From the NCBI RefSeq assembly GCF_021730435.1, contig NZ_JABWGX010000007.1:140915-204914 (forward strand): 64,000 bases of DNA, written 5' to 3'. The notes under the pieces were generated by a model that was not told where the DNA came from, did not search any database, and was given only the letters and a program-made list of their open reading frames with translations. A program made the translations under genes and the position numbers. Numbering within the stretch: the first letter of the stretch is position 1; each line of letters opens with the position of its first letter. The stretch comes from Xanthobacter agilis (GTDB lineage: Bacteria > Pseudomonadota > Alphaproteobacteria > Rhizobiales > Xanthobacteraceae). Below, one piece after another: positions 44,468 to 54,728 of the stretch.

Positions 44468-45316
44468 ATGGGCGCGGGCGACTTTCCCGAACTGGGCGAC
44501 GTGCGCCCGGACGCCGGGGAAGACGCTTTTGTGGTGGATCTCGAGGGTTTCGAGGGTCCGCTCGATCTGCTGCTGGCGCTCGCCCGCACCCAGAAGGTGG
44601 ATTTGACGCGCATCTCGATCCTGGCGCTCGTCAACCAATACCTGGCCTTCATCGATGCGGCGCGGCGCGGCCGGCTGGAGCTGGCGGCCGACTATCTGGT
44701 GATGGCGGCGTGGCTCGCCTATCTCAAGTCGCGCCTGCTGCTGCCGGCCCCGCCCCAGGAGGAGGGGCCGAGCGCGGAGGAATTGGCCGCCGCTTTCGCC
44801 CGGCGCCTGCGCCACCTGGAGCGCATCCGCAAGGCCGCCGCCGAGCTGATGGCGCGGCCGCAGATGGAGCGCGACGTGTTCGCCCGCGCCCGGCCGGATC
44901 CGGGGAGCCTCCCCCCACGCCCGGTAGCCTACACCGCCTCCCTCTATGACCTCCTGTCGGCTTACGCCCGGCAGCGGCAGACGCAGGCGCTGTCCACCGT
45001 CACCTTGAAGGTGCGGGCGGTGTGGTCGCTGGCGGAGGCGCGCGAGCGGCTGGAACGCCTGCTGGGCAAGGCGCTACTGTCGGATTGGATGCGGCTGGAT
45101 CAATTCCTGATAGAATATGTGCCGCATCCCGATCAGCGGGCGACCGCGCTTGCCTCCAGCTTTACCGCGACGCTGGAGATGGTGCGGGAGGGGCTTCTCG
45201 ACATCCGCCAGGAGGCGCCCTTCGCGCCGTTGTGGCTCAGGGCCAGGGGCGCGGGCGTCCGGGGCGAGAACCGTGTTGCGGGTGATCCCGCCGCCGATGG
45301 CGGAGAGGAGGCATGA
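44468..45316 (+). CDS. scpA: Segregation and condensation protein A
   Basis: Kleisin subunit of the SMC condensin complex, bridging SMC heads. It has the kleisin N-terminal region (FEGPLDLLLALARTQKVDLTRISILALVNQYLAFID), a central charged helix region and the C-terminal winged-helix part (FLPLWLRARG-like FAPLWLRARG). ATG 44468 directly follows the nagZ stop and is preferred because the protein family begins there. The stop overlaps the scpB start by 4 nt (ATGA). The C-terminal tail beyond APLWL is variable. Confidence 0.94.
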   Translation: MGAGDFPELGDVRPDAGEDAFVVDLEGFEGPLDLLLALARTQKVDLTRISILALVNQYLAFIDAARRGRLELAADYLVMAAWLAYLKSRLLLPAPPQEEGPSAEELAAAFARRLRHLERIRKAAAELMARPQMERDVFARARPDPGSLPPRPVAYTASLYDLLSAYARQRQTQALSTVTLKVRAVWSLAEARERLERLLGKALLSDWMRLDQFLIEYVPHPDQRATALASSFTATLEMVREGLLDIRQEAPFAPLWLRARGAGVRGENRVAGDPAADGGEEA

Positions 45317-46029
45317 AGAAGCCGGCGCCACGCATCGACCTGTTCGACGTCCGTCCCGACGACGAGCGCGCGGCCACCTTCGTGCGCGATCTGCGGGTAA
45401 TGGAGGCGCTGCTGTTCACCTCATCCGCGCCGCTGGAGGCGCGGGTGCTGCGGGCACACCTGTCGGCGGGCGCGGACATCGACGCTTTGACCGACGCCCT
45501 GGCGGCTGATTATGCCCGGCGCGGCGTGAACGTGGTGAAGGTCGCCGGCGGGCTCATGCTGCGCACCGCGCCGGATCTCGCGCCGCTGCTGACGGACATC
45601 GCGCCGGAACAGCGCAAGCTGTCGCGGGCGGCGGTGGAGGTGCTCGCCATCGTGGCCTATCACCAGCCGGTGACGCGGGCGGAGATCGAGGACATTCGCG
45701 GCGTGTCCACCTCCAAGGGCACCCTCGACGTGCTGCTGGAGACCGGGTGGATCCGCCTGCGCGGCCGGCGCAAGGCGCCCGGCCGTCCGGTGACTTATGG
45801 CACCACGCCCGCCTTCCTGGTGCAATTCGGCCTCGACGCGGTCTCCGACCTGCCGGGCATGGACGAATTGAAGGGGGCCGGCCTGCTCGACGGCCGGATT
45901 CCGCCGGGCTTCGCGATTCCGCTGCCTTCGGACGATCCCAGCCTGCACGAGGATGAGGAGCCGTTGGCGCCTGAACCGCTGGATTTCACCCTGTCGCCGC
46001 CGCCGGGGGATGATGACGGGGCCGGATGA
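45313..46029 (+). CDS. scpB: Segregation and condensation protein B
   Basis: Dimeric winged-helix partner of ScpA in SMC condensin. It has VMEALLFTSSAPLEARVLRAHL, the second winged helix with VLAIVAYHQPVTRAEIEDIRGVSTSKGTLDVLLETGWIRLRGRRKAPGRP and TTPAFLVQFGL. The 238-residue length includes an acidic C-terminal tail. Its start overlaps scpA by 4 nt, so the pair is translationally coupled. Confidence 0.94.
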   Translation: MKKPAPRIDLFDVRPDDERAATFVRDLRVMEALLFTSSAPLEARVLRAHLSAGADIDALTDALAADYARRGVNVVKVAGGLMLRTAPDLAPLLTDIAPEQRKLSRAAVEVLAIVAYHQPVTRAEIEDIRGVSTSKGTLDVLLETGWIRLRGRRKAPGRPVTYGTTPAFLVQFGLDAVSDLPGMDELKGAGLLDGRIPPGFAIPLPSDDPSLHEDEEPLAPEPLDFTLSPPPGDDDGAG

Positions 46030-46157
46030 GCGGCTTGGCGCGGCCTGTGGACGCCGAGCGCCTCCTTGTTTTCGCCGCGGGTGGGAACTAGTGTCAACGT
46101 TTGAATGACCCGTGGCCGCGAGGATCCGGGTTTCATGCCTTTCGGAGGATGACCGGA

Positions 46158-46394
46158 ATGGGTAGTTTGGGCATCGGGCACTGGATCATAGTGCTGGCCG
46201 TGGTGCTCCTGTTGTTTGGCCGGGGCAAGATCTCCGACCTCATGGGTGACGTGGCGAAAGGCATCAAATCCTTCAAGAAGGGCATGGCCGACGACGACGA
46301 GCCGGCGAAGCCGTCTGCTGCGCCCGAGGCGCCGCGACCGCTGCCGGGCCAGTCCACCAGCGCCGCCACCGAGGGCGAGAAGAAGGTCGTTTGA
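46158..46394 (+). CDS. tatA: Sec-independent translocase subunit TatA
   Basis: A 78-residue protein that forms the pore-like oligomer of the twin-arginine translocase. N-terminal membrane helix [14 protein letters not shown], hinge FGRGK, amphipathic helix [19 protein letters not shown], then a disordered polar tail. ATG 46158 has GGAGG 9 nt upstream; ATG 46149 is too close to that site. First gene of the tatABC run. Confidence 0.95.
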   Translation: MGSLGIGHWIIVLAVVLLLFGRGKISDLMGDVAKGIKSFKKGMADDDEPAKPSAAPEAPRPLPGQSTSAATEGEKKVV

Positions 46395-46456
46395 CGGCCG
46401 GCTTGCCCTTTCCGTGTTGAAGAGGGCGGCCTGAGGGCCGCCGGCGTGAGGCGCTC

Positions 46457-46975
46457 ATGTTCGAGATCGGCTGGTCCGAGCTGATGCTGATCGGCATTGT
46501 GGCGCTGATCGTCATCGGTCCCAAGGAGCTGCCTTCGGTGCTGCGCACCGTCGGCCGCACGGTGGGAAAGCTGCGCCGCATGGCCGGCGAGTTCCAGGGA
46601 CAGTTTCAGGAGGCCCTGCGCGAGGCGGACATCGCCGACATGCGCAAGGAGATCACCGACATCACCGACACCGCCCGCTCGTCCTTCACGAGCGTGGGCG
46701 CGGGTGAGATGTTCGATCCCCTGAAATCCATCCGCGAGGAGATTCGCGCCACCGTGGAAAGTGCCGCCAAGCCGAAGACCGAGGCCGCCGACGCGGCTGC
46801 GGGTGTTGGCGCGCCAGCGGCGCCCCTAGGTGCGCTGGTGCCGCCGCCTTCCGAGGATCCCCTGCCGCCGCCGGTCTTCCCGCCGGCTCCGGCGGCCGCG
46901 CCGATCGAGCCGCCGCTTTCCACCGTGATCCCCGCCCCAGGCATGACCCCTGCGCCCAGCACGAGCCAGCAATGA
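46457..46975 (+). CDS. tatB: Sec-independent translocase subunit TatB
   Basis: A 172-residue TatB: N-terminal helix [25 protein letters not shown] with the conserved Glu and GPKELP hinge, then the amphipathic helix [23 protein letters not shown] long Pro/Ala-rich C-terminal tail follows. Forms the substrate-receptor complex with TatC, whose start overlaps this gene's stop by 4 nt. Confidence 0.95.
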   Translation: MFEIGWSELMLIGIVALIVIGPKELPSVLRTVGRTVGKLRRMAGEFQGQFQEALREADIADMRKEITDITDTARSSFTSVGAGEMFDPLKSIREEIRATVESAAKPKTEAADAAAGVGAPAAPLGALVPPPSEDPLPPPVFPPAPAAAPIEPPLSTVIPAPGMTPAPSTSQQ

Positions 46976-47778
46976 GCGACGCGGACGATATCGAGGCCTC
47001 GAAGGCCCCGCTGATCGAGCATTTGATCGAGCTGCGGGCGCGCCTCATCAAGTCGATGGTCGCCTTCCTGGCGGCGTTCTTCCTGTGCTTCACCTTCGCC
47101 AAGCAGATCTACAATCTGCTGTTGTGGCCCTATGAGTTTGCGTCCGGGTTCGCGCCGGGAATCAAGCTCATCTACACGGCGCCGCAGGAGTTCCTCTTCA
47201 CCCAGATCAAGCTCGGCATGTTCGGGGCAGCGTTCCTGTCGTTTCCGGTGGTGGCGGCGCAGGTCTATATGTTCGTGGCGCCGGGGCTCTACAAGCATGA
47301 GAAGGCGGCGTTCCGCCCCTATCTCGTCGCGACCCCCATCTGCTTCCTGATCGGCGCGGCGTTCGTCTATTTCATCGCCATGCCGCTGGCCATGACCTAC
47401 TTCCTGAACATGCAGCAGACGGGCGGCGATGGCCGGGCGGAAATCTCCCTGCTGCCCCGCGTCTCGGAATATCTGTCGCTCATCACCACGCTGATCCTGG
47501 CGTTCGGCATCTGCTTTCAGCTTCCGGTGATCCTGACGTTGCTGGCGCGCATCGGCGTCGTGACCCAGGACATGCTGAGGAAGGCGCGGCGCTACGCCAT
47601 CGTCGGCGTGTTTGTCGCGGCCGCGGTGCTCACGCCGCCGGACGTCATCAGCCAGCTCTCCCTTGCCCTGCCGACGCTGCTTCTCTACGAGGTGTCGGTC
47701 TATCTGGTGGGCATCGTCGAGAAGCGGCGGGCGGCGGACGAGGCGGCGAAGAACGCGGCCGATTCCACCGCCGGCTGA
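46972..47778 (+). CDS. tatC: Sec-independent translocase subunit TatC
   Basis: A 268-residue six-helix membrane protein that recognises twin-arginine signal peptides together with TatB. N-terminal [18 protein letters not shown] and the periplasmic loop [31 protein letters not shown] are visible, as is [33 protein letters not shown]. Its likely clients in this window include the DsbA-like protein with a twin-arginine-type signal (1443-2072). Confidence 0.96.
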   Translation: MSDADDIEASKAPLIEHLIELRARLIKSMVAFLAAFFLCFTFAKQIYNLLLWPYEFASGFAPGIKLIYTAPQEFLFTQIKLGMFGAAFLSFPVVAAQVYMFVAPGLYKHEKAAFRPYLVATPICFLIGAAFVYFIAMPLAMTYFLNMQQTGGDGRAEISLLPRVSEYLSLITTLILAFGICFQLPVILTLLARIGVVTQDMLRKARRYAIVGVFVAAAVLTPPDVISQLSLALPTLLLYEVSVYLVGIVEKRRAADEAAKNAADSTAG

Positions 47779-47874
47779 GCCTTCCGGAACGTTGGATTTG
47801 AACGGTGACGGCGGCATGGCCCGGTGCACGGGTCGGCCAAGGCCGCTCCGTGCGGCAATCGAAGAGGCCGGCAC

Positions 47875-49344
47875 ATGCACGACATCAAGTGGATCCGCGA
47901 ACAGCCGGAGGGTCTCGTGGACGCCCTCGCCCGCCGCGGCGGCAACGGAGCGGAGGCGCGCCTTGGCGCCGACCTTCTGGTCAAGAAGCTCCTCGGCCTC
48001 GACGAGCAGCGCCGCGCCGCGCTCACCCGCCTGGAAGGCCTGCTGGCGCGGCGCAATGCCGCCTCCAAGGAGATCGGCCAGGCCAAGGCGCAAAAGGACG
48101 AGCCCCGCGCCCAGGCCCTCATGGCCGAGGTCGCCCGGATCAAGGAGGATGTGCCGGCGCTTGAAGTCGAGGTGAAGGCCGTGGAGCAGGAGCTCGACGG
48201 CGAGCTGGCGGCCATCCCCAATGTTCCCCTTGCCGAGGTGCCCCTCGGCGCCGACGAGCACTCCAATGTGGAGCGCCACCGCCATGGCGCCCCGCGCGGC
48301 TACGCCTTCACCCCGAAGCAGCATTTCGAGGTGGGCGAGGCCCTCGGCCAGATGGATTTCGAGACCGCCGCCAAGCTCTCCGGCGCGCGTTTCGTGGTGA
48401 ACAAGGGGCCGCTGGCGCGGATGGAACGGGCGCTCGGCCAGTTCTTCCTCGACACCCACACCGGTGAGCATGGCTACATGGAGGTGAACCCGCCGATCCT
48501 GGTGCGGGACGAAGCCATGTATGGCACCGCCCAACTGCCGAAGTTCGAGGATGACCAGTTCTCCACCTCGCGCGCCGTCGAGTTCGCCGCCGCCATCGCC
48601 GAGGCCCAGGCCACCGCGGCTCTGGAGATCACGGCGCTTCTGGCCTCCGGCGTGGATGTGCCCAGCGCGCTCGACCGGGTGAATCTCGCCGCCCACATCC
48701 GCAAGGTGCAGGTGGCCAACCGCCTGTGGCTGGTGCCGACGGCGGAAGTGCCGCTGACCAATCTGGTGCGCGAGGCCATCCTGTCCGAAGAAGAGCTGCC
48801 GCTGCGCATGACGGCGCTGACCCCCTGCTTCCGCGCCGAGGCGGGGGCGGCCGGGCGCGACACGCGTGGCATGATCCGCCAGCACCAGTTCAACAAGGTC
48901 GAGCTGGTGTCCGTCACCACCCCGGAAAAGTCGGGCGAGGAGCACGAGCGCATGCTCGCCTGTGCCGAGGCGGTGCTGCAGAAGCTGGACCTGCACTACC
49001 GGGTGGTGACGCTGTGCACCGGCGACATGGGCTTCGGCGCCCAGAAGACCTATGACATCGAGGTGTGGCTGCCGGGGCAGGGGGCGTTCCGCGAAATTTC
49101 CTCCTGCTCGGTGTGCGGCGATTTCCAGGCGCGGCGCATGAATGCCCGCTACCGCCCCGCCGATGGCAAGGACGGCAAGGCCGCGCCGCGCTTCGTGCAT
49201 ACCCTCAACGGCTCGGGCGTGGCGGTTGGCCGCGCGCTGGTGGCCGTGCTGGAGACCTACCAGCAGGACAACGGCGCGGTGGCCGTGCCGGACGTGCTCG
49301 CGCCCTACATGGGCGGGCTGAAGCTGATCGAAAAGCTGAAATAG
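47875..49344 (+). CDS. serS: Seryl-tRNA synthetase with an internal insertion
   Basis: Class II synthetase charging tRNA-Ser (and tRNA-Sec where present). It has an N-terminal coiled-coil arm, motif 2 in [24 protein letters not shown] and motif 3 in [22 protein letters not shown]. At 489 residues it is about 55-65 longer than usual. Much of the excess is a block at about residues 230-282 ([18 protein letters not shown] onward). It separates LPKFEDDQF from [14 protein letters not shown], which are only about 15 residues apart in E. coli SerRS. The reading frame is intact and all motifs are kept, so the enzyme should work. Confidence 0.93.
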   Translation: MHDIKWIREQPEGLVDALARRGGNGAEARLGADLLVKKLLGLDEQRRAALTRLEGLLARRNAASKEIGQAKAQKDEPRAQALMAEVARIKEDVPALEVEVKAVEQELDGELAAIPNVPLAEVPLGADEHSNVERHRHGAPRGYAFTPKQHFEVGEALGQMDFETAAKLSGARFVVNKGPLARMERALGQFFLDTHTGEHGYMEVNPPILVRDEAMYGTAQLPKFEDDQFSTSRAVEFAAAIAEAQATAALEITALLASGVDVPSALDRVNLAAHIRKVQVANRLWLVPTAEVPLTNLVREAILSEEELPLRMTALTPCFRAEAGAAGRDTRGMIRQHQFNKVELVSVTTPEKSGEEHERMLACAEAVLQKLDLHYRVVTLCTGDMGFGAQKTYDIEVWLPGQGAFREISSCSVCGDFQARRMNARYRPADGKDGKAAPRFVHTLNGSGVAVGRALVAVLETYQQDNGAVAVPDVLAPYMGGLKLIEKLK

Positions 49345-49433
49345 TCGCAAGGTCCGGGGCGGCATCGGAGGTGCCGCCCCGGCGTTTGACAATGTGCCCA
49401 CGGCGCTGCGGATGGTGAGAAGGCGGACGACAG

Positions 49434-50201
49434 ATGCGGATCCTGGTGACCAATGACGACGGCATCCACGCCGCGGGCCTCGATGCCTGCGCCCGTATCG
49501 CGCGCACCTTTTCCGACGATGTGTGGGTGGTGGCGCCCGAGTTCGACCAGTCCGGCGTCGCCCATTCCCTGTCGCTCTCCGACCCGCTGCGCCTTCGGCA
49601 GATCGATGAGCGCCGGTTCGCGCTGAAGGGCACGCCCACCGACTGCGTCATCATGGCGGTGCGCCATCTCATGGCCGACCAGCCGCCGGACCTGGTGCTG
49701 TCCGGCATCAACCGGGGGCAGAACATCGCCGAGGATGTGAGCTATTCGGGCACGGTGGCGGGCGCGATAGAAGGCACGATCCTCGGCATCCCGTCCATTG
49801 CCCTGTCCCAGGCGTTCGGCATCAAGAGCCGGGAGAACCCGAGCTACATCACCGCCGAGACCCATGCCCCGAAGATCATCCGGATGCTGCTGGACGAAGG
49901 CATTCCCGCCGGCATCGTGATGAACCTGAACTTCCCGGACCGGGCGCCGGACGAGATCACGGGCATCGCCGCCACCGCCCAGGGCAAGCGCGACCAGAAG
50001 CTCATGCGCATCGAGGCCCGGCGCGACGGGCGCAACACGCCCTATTACTGGATCGCCTTCGAGCGTCGCGTATTCGAGACCTCGCCCGGCTCCGACCTGC
50101 GCGCCCTGGACGAGGGGCGCATCTCGGTGACGCCGCTCCGCCTCGACATGACCGACGAGCCGCTGATGACCCGGCTCGCCTTGCTGTTCGAGGGCCAATG
50201 A
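49434..50201 (+). CDS. surE: 5'/3'-nucleotidase SurE
   Basis: Metal-dependent nucleotidase (255 residues) linked to stress survival. Metal ligands are in MRILVTNDDGIHAAGL (Asp-Asp), in VVAPEFDQSG with the following Ser, and in LVLSGINRGQNIAEDVSYSGTVAGA (Asn). Often followed by pcm and an M23 lipoprotein gene in related bacteria; here both are elsewhere and a small membrane-protein gene follows. Confidence 0.96.
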   Translation: MRILVTNDDGIHAAGLDACARIARTFSDDVWVVAPEFDQSGVAHSLSLSDPLRLRQIDERRFALKGTPTDCVIMAVRHLMADQPPDLVLSGINRGQNIAEDVSYSGTVAGAIEGTILGIPSIALSQAFGIKSRENPSYITAETHAPKIIRMLLDEGIPAGIVMNLNFPDRAPDEITGIAATAQGKRDQKLMRIEARRDGRNTPYYWIAFERRVFETSPGSDLRALDEGRISVTPLRLDMTDEPLMTRLALLFEGQ

Positions 50202-50256
50202 CGCCACGCCGGCCGGTGAGGCCGGGCCCGCCTGCGCCCTCCGAGGGAGGCCGGGG

Positions 50257-50739
50257 ATGGGCGACGACTGGGCCAATTTCCTGGTGGCGCAGGTGGGGGC
50301 TTCCGCCGCGCTGCTGGGTCTGCTGTTCGTCGGCATGCCGTTGAATCTGTCCGCGATCCTGGCGGAGCCCCATTTGCCCCGGCGCGCACGGCTCGCCATG
50401 GCGCAGCTGCTGGTGGTGATGCTGATTGCCATGGTGGCGCTCATCCCACATCTGCCGGATCGCCTGCGCGGCGGTGTCATCGCCGGCCTGGGCGCCGTGG
50501 TGTTCGTGCCCGGCCACCGGATCGAGCGGATCTTGTCCCGCAGCCGGGTGGCGCCTCCGACAAAGTTGCTCGCCAATCTCGTGCCGTTCGAATGCGCCGT
50601 GGTGCCCTATCTGGTGGCCGGATCGCTGTTGGTCCTCGGTCTCGCCGGCGGGCCGTACTGGCTCGCGGCCGGCATGATTCTCTCGATCACCAAGGCGGTG
50701 GTGGATGCCTGGGTGCTGCTGGTGGCGATCAACCGGTGA
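50257..50739 (+). CDS. Four-helix membrane protein, function unknown
   Basis: A 160-residue protein opening with FLVAQVGASAALLGLLFVGMPLNLS, a segment I associate with a small family of uncharacterised proteobacterial membrane proteins. Further hydrophobic helices are LLVVMLIAMVALIPHL, LRGGVIAGLGAVVFVPG, YLVAGSLLVLGLAG and YWLAAGMILSITKAVVDAW. No catalytic motif is visible. The gene lies 55 nt after surE on the same strand; function is unknown. Confidence 0.7.
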   Translation: MGDDWANFLVAQVGASAALLGLLFVGMPLNLSAILAEPHLPRRARLAMAQLLVVMLIAMVALIPHLPDRLRGGVIAGLGAVVFVPGHRIERILSRSRVAPPTKLLANLVPFECAVVPYLVAGSLLVLGLAGGPYWLAAGMILSITKAVVDAWVLLVAINR

Positions 50740-50864
50740 GGGAGGCGTCAGCGACCGCTGGCCAAGATCGGGCTGTTCCTTTTATAAGCGGGCGTCGCAA
50801 GACGCGCGGACGCACCCTTCCGGGGCGCGGCCGGTCGTGCCGTTTCATCCCGAAAGGTCTCCTC

Positions 50865-51161
50865 ATGTCGGGCACCCAGCGTTCCAGCGCCGATCTCGAT
50901 CCGCGCCGACGGCGCCTTCTCTATCGTGCCTGGCATCGGGGCATGCGCGAGATGGACCTCATCATGGGCAAGTTCGCGGACGCGGAGGTCGGCGGCTTTT
51001 CCGAGGCCGAGCTCGACGCTTTCGAGACGCTCATCGACGCCCAGGACCACGACATCTTTTCCTGGGTCTCCGAGACCAATCCCCTGCCGGCGGAATACGA
51101 CACGCCCCTGTTCGCCCGCATGAAGGCGTTCCACGACGAGGGCCGCGGCCTGCCGGAATAG
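50865..51161 (+). CDS. sdhE: FAD assembly factor SdhE
   Basis: A 98-residue protein that promotes covalent flavinylation of succinate dehydrogenase. It has the family's RRRRLLYRAWHRGMREMDLIMGKFAD (with the conserved RGMRE motif) and LDAFETLIDAQDHDIFSWV. It lies 57 nt before mfd on the same strand, an arrangement seen in many alphaproteobacteria. Confidence 0.93.
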   Translation: MSGTQRSSADLDPRRRRLLYRAWHRGMREMDLIMGKFADAEVGGFSEAELDAFETLIDAQDHDIFSWVSETNPLPAEYDTPLFARMKAFHDEGRGLPE

Positions 51162-51218
51162 GCACGCCGCACCCGTTTGTTCTTCCGTTCCGCGCATCCG
51201 TCGCCCTGGAGTTCCAAA

Positions 51219-54200
51219 GTGAAGCGTCCCCGCCCGCTCGCCGATGCGCTGGTGCAAGGCCGACCCCTTTCTTTCTCCCGCGTCGCGGAGGGCATGGAGG
51301 GCCTGGTGGTGGGAGACCTCGCCCGCGCCGTGGCCGCCGAAAAGAACGCGCCCTGGCCTTCGCTCACCGTCATTTGCCGCGACGGCCAGCGCATGGCGGC
51401 GCTGGAACGCGGCCTTGCCTTCTTCGCGCCGGAAGTTGAGGTCTACAGTTTTCCCTCCTGGGACTGCCTGCCCTACGACCGCGCCTCGCCCAACGCCGCC
51501 ATCGTGGCGCGGCGCATGGCGACGCTGGCGCGGCTGGCGCGCGTCACCGGCGGCAAGGCGAGCGTGCTGCTCACCACGGTGAATGCGACCGTGCAGCGGG
51601 TGCCGGCGAAGGCGCTGGTGGCGGCGCAGTCGCTCTCGGCGGCGCCGGGCAACGCCATCGCCCTCGATGGTGTCACCCAATGGGCCGAGCAGAACGGCTT
51701 CCTGCGCACGCCCACGGTGCGCGACACCGGCGAATATGCGGTGCGCGGGGGGCTCATCGACCTTTATCCGCCGGGGCTCGACGCTCCCATTCGCCTGGAC
51801 TTCTTCGGCGATACTCTGGAGAGCATCCGCGCCTTCGATCCGGAAACACAGCGCACCACCGGGCAGTTGCGCGCGCTCGAGCTGGTGCCCATGGCCGAGT
51901 TCCAGCTCACCACCGCCACCATGAAGCGCTTCCGCATGGCCTATGTGGCGGAGTTCGGCGCGGCGCAGAAGGGTGACACGCTCTATGAGGCGGTGAGCGA
52001 GGGCCGGCGCCATGCCGGCATGGAACATTGGCTGCCCTTGTTCCATGAGCATATGGACACGCTGTTCGACTATGTGTCGCAAAGCCCGCTGGTGCTCGAC
52101 CCCATGGTGGATCAGGTGGCCGACGAGCGGGTGGCGCAGATTGGCGACTATTACGCCGCCCGCAAGGAGGCGCTGGACCATCCGGCCGGGGGAGCGGTCT
52201 ATAAGCCGCTACCGCCTGACCGCCTCTATCTGACGGGGGCGGAGTGGAACGCGCGCATTGGCGCCGCGCGCATCGCGCAGCTTTCCCCGTTCGCCGCGAT
52301 CGAGAACCCGAAGGGCGAGGTGATCGACGTGGGCGGCGTGAAGGGCCATTCCTTCGCCGCCGAGCGCGCCGACCCCGAGGGCAATGTCTTCGACGCCGCC
52401 GTGGCCTATGTGCGCGAGCTGCAGAAGGACAAGAAGGTCATCCTGGCCGGCTGGTCGGAAGGCTCGCGCGAGCGCCTCGGCACGGTGCTGGCCGACCATG
52501 GCCTGACCGGCGCGGCGCCCATCTCCCGGTTCGAGAGTCTTTCCGCCTTTCCCCGGACCCAGGTGGCGCTGGCCGTTTATGGGCTGGAGTCCGGCTTTGA
52601 GACGCCGGACTTCGCGATCATCGGCGAACAGGACATTCTGGGCGACCGCCTGGTGCGCCCCAAGCGCAAGGCCCGCAAGCCCCAGGACGTCATTTCCGAG
52701 CTGACGGCGCTGACGGCGGGCGATCTCGTGGTGCATGTGGACCACGGCATCGGCCGCTTCATCGGCCTGAAGACGGTGGAGGCCATGGGCTCGGCCCATG
52801 ACTGCCTCGAAATCCATTATGCGGGTGGCGACAAGCTGTTCCTGCCAGTGGAAAATCTGGAGCTTCTGAGCCGCTACGGCTCGGAGGAGACCGAGGCCCA
52901 GCTCGACAAGCTGGGCGGCGGAGCCTGGCAGGCGCGCAAGGCGCGGATGAAGAAGCGCATCCGCGAGATGGCGTCCCAGCTCATCAAGATCGCGGCTCAG
53001 CGCCAGCTCGGCGAGGCGCCCAAGCTGACCGCCGCCGCAGGCCTCTATGACGAGTTCCGTGCCCGCTTTCCCTATGAGGAGACCGACGACCAGGAGGCCA
53101 CCATCCAGGCCGTCGTCGATGACCTCGGCTCGGGACACCCCATGGACCGGCTGGTGTGCGGCGACGTGGGCTTCGGCAAGACCGAGGTGGCGCTGCGCGC
53201 GGCCTTCGTTGTGGCGCTCTCCGGCAAGCAGGTGGCTGTGGTGGTGCCCACGACCCTGCTGGCGCGCCAGCACTTCAAGACCTTCTCCGAGCGCTTCAAG
53301 GGCCTGCCGGTGAACATCGCCCAGGCCTCCCGCATGGTCACGGGCAAGGCCCTGACGGCGGTGAAGAAGGGCCTGAGCGACGGCACCGTCGACATCGTGG
53401 TGGGCACCCACGCGTTGCTCGGCAAGGCGATCCAGTTCAAGGACCTGGGCCTTGTGATCGTGGACGAGGAGCAGCATTTCGGTGTCGGTCACAAGGAGCG
53501 GCTGAAGCAGCTTCGCGCCGAAGTCCATGTGCTCACCCTCACCGCGACCCCCATTCCGCGCACGCTCCAGCTCGCCATGACCGGGGTGCGCGAGCTGTCC
53601 ATCATCGCCACCCCGCCGGTGGATCGGCTGGCGGTGCGCACCTTCGTGACCCCGTTCGATCCGCTGATCGTCCGCGAGGCCTTGCTGCGCGAGCGGTATC
53701 GCGGCGGCCAGAGCTTCTATGTGGTGCCGCGCATTGAACAATTGGCGGAGGTGCAGGAGTTCCTCGCCACATCGGTGCCGGAGGTGAAGGTGGCGGTGGC
53801 CCATGGCCAGATGGCGGCGGGCACGCTCGAAGATATCATGACCGCTTTTTACGATGGCCAGTATGACGTTCTGCTGTCCACCACCATCGTGGAATCGGGC
53901 CTCGACGTGCCCAATGCCAACACGCTCATCGTGCACCGGGCTGACATGTTTGGTCTTGCCCAGCTTTACCAGTTGCGCGGTCGCGTGGGCCGGGCCAAGG
54001 CGCGGGCCTATGCCATCTTCACGGTGCCGGCGGCGAAGCCCATCACGGCGCAGGCGGAGCGGCGGCTCAAGGTATTGCAATCGCTGGAGACCCTGGGCGC
54101 GGGCTTCCAGCTCGCCAGCCACGATCTCGACATTCGCGGCGCCGGCAATCTGCTCGGCGACGAACAGTCGGGCCACATCAAGGAAGTGGGCTACGAGCTG

Positions 54201-54728
54201 TATCAGGAGATGCTCCAGGAGGCGATCGCGCACATCAAGGCCGGCATCACCGAGTACGTGGACGACAAGTGGTCGCCCAACATCACCATCGGCACGCCGG
54301 TCCTGATCCCCGAGGACTATGTGGCGGACCTGCATGTGCGGCTCGCGCTCTATCGGCGGCTCGCGGATCTTCAGGAGGATCAGGAGATCGACGGCTTCGG
54401 CGCCGAGCTCACCGACCGCTTCGGTTCCGCGCCGCCGGAGGTGGGCCATCTGCTCCAGCTCGCCAAGATCAAGGCGCTGGCGCGCGCCGCCAATGTGGAG
54501 AAGGTGGACGCCGGTCCCAAGGGCGTGGTGCTGGGCTTCCGCGGCAATGAGTTCGCCGACCCGTCCGGTCTCGTCAAGCTGATCGCCCAGGAGGGGTCTC
54601 AGGCCAAGGTGCGACCTGACTTCAAGGTGGTGTTCCTGCGCGAATGGCCGAGCGCGGAGGCGCGCTTGAAGGGGACGCTGACGGTCCTCAAGAAGCTTGC
54701 GACCCTGGCCCAGAAGAAGGCGCTTTAA
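51219..54728 (+). CDS. mfd: Transcription-repair coupling factor
   Basis: A 1169-residue ATP-dependent translocase that removes stalled RNA polymerase and recruits UvrA. Order: UvrB-like N-terminal domains, the RNA-polymerase-interacting domain (DLVVHVDHGIGRFIGLKTVE), RecG-like helicase with Walker A CGDVGFGKTEVALRAAF and DEEQ box VIVDEEQHFGVGHKERLK, then the TRG region and the C-terminal UvrA-masking domain. GTG 51219 is taken as start (GGAG eight nt upstream); a TTG at 51177 is possible. Confidence 0.96.
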   Translation: MKRPRPLADALVQGRPLSFSRVAEGMEGLVVGDLARAVAAEKNAPWPSLTVICRDGQRMAALERGLAFFAPEVEVYSFPSWDCLPYDRASPNAAIVARRMATLARLARVTGGKASVLLTTVNATVQRVPAKALVAAQSLSAAPGNAIALDGVTQWAEQNGFLRTPTVRDTGEYAVRGGLIDLYPPGLDAPIRLDFFGDTLESIRAFDPETQRTTGQLRALELVPMAEFQLTTATMKRFRMAYVAEFGAAQKGDTLYEAVSEGRRHAGMEHWLPLFHEHMDTLFDYVSQSPLVLDPMVDQVADERVAQIGDYYAARKEALDHPAGGAVYKPLPPDRLYLTGAEWNARIGAARIAQLSPFAAIENPKGEVIDVGGVKGHSFAAERADPEGNVFDAAVAYVRELQKDKKVILAGWSEGSRERLGTVLADHGLTGAAPISRFESLSAFPRTQVALAVYGLESGFETPDFAIIGEQDILGDRLVRPKRKARKPQDVISELTALTAGDLVVHVDHGIGRFIGLKTVEAMGSAHDCLEIHYAGGDKLFLPVENLELLSRYGSEETEAQLDKLGGGAWQARKARMKKRIREMASQLIKIAAQRQLGEAPKLTAAAGLYDEFRARFPYEETDDQEATIQAVVDDLGSGHPMDRLVCGDVGFGKTEVALRAAFVVALSGKQVAVVVPTTLLARQHFKTFSERFKGLPVNIAQASRMVTGKALTAVKKGLSDGTVDIVVGTHALLGKAIQFKDLGLVIVDEEQHFGVGHKERLKQLRAEVHVLTLTATPIPRTLQLAMTGVRELSIIATPPVDRLAVRTFVTPFDPLIVREALLRERYRGGQSFYVVPRIEQLAEVQEFLATSVPEVKVAVAHGQMAAGTLEDIMTAFYDGQYDVLLSTTIVESGLDVPNANTLIVHRADMFGLAQLYQLRGRVGRAKARAYAIFTVPAAKPITAQAERRLKVLQSLETLGAGFQLASHDLDIRGAGNLLGDEQSGHIKEVGYELYQEMLQEAIAHIKAGITEYVDDKWSPNITIGTPVLIPEDYVADLHVRLALYRRLADLQEDQEIDGFGAELTDRFGSAPPEVGHLLQLAKIKALARAANVEKVDAGPKGVVLGFRGNEFADPSGLVKLIAQEGSQAKVRPDFKVVFLREWPSAEARLKGTLTVLKKLATLAQKKAL

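Noticed and set aside
46606..49401. A 931-codon open frame on the minus strand opposite tatB, tatC and serS
   Set aside because: Its translation is His/Arg/Gly-rich with no family motifs, and it lies antisense to three well-supported genes. It is a GC-bias shadow.
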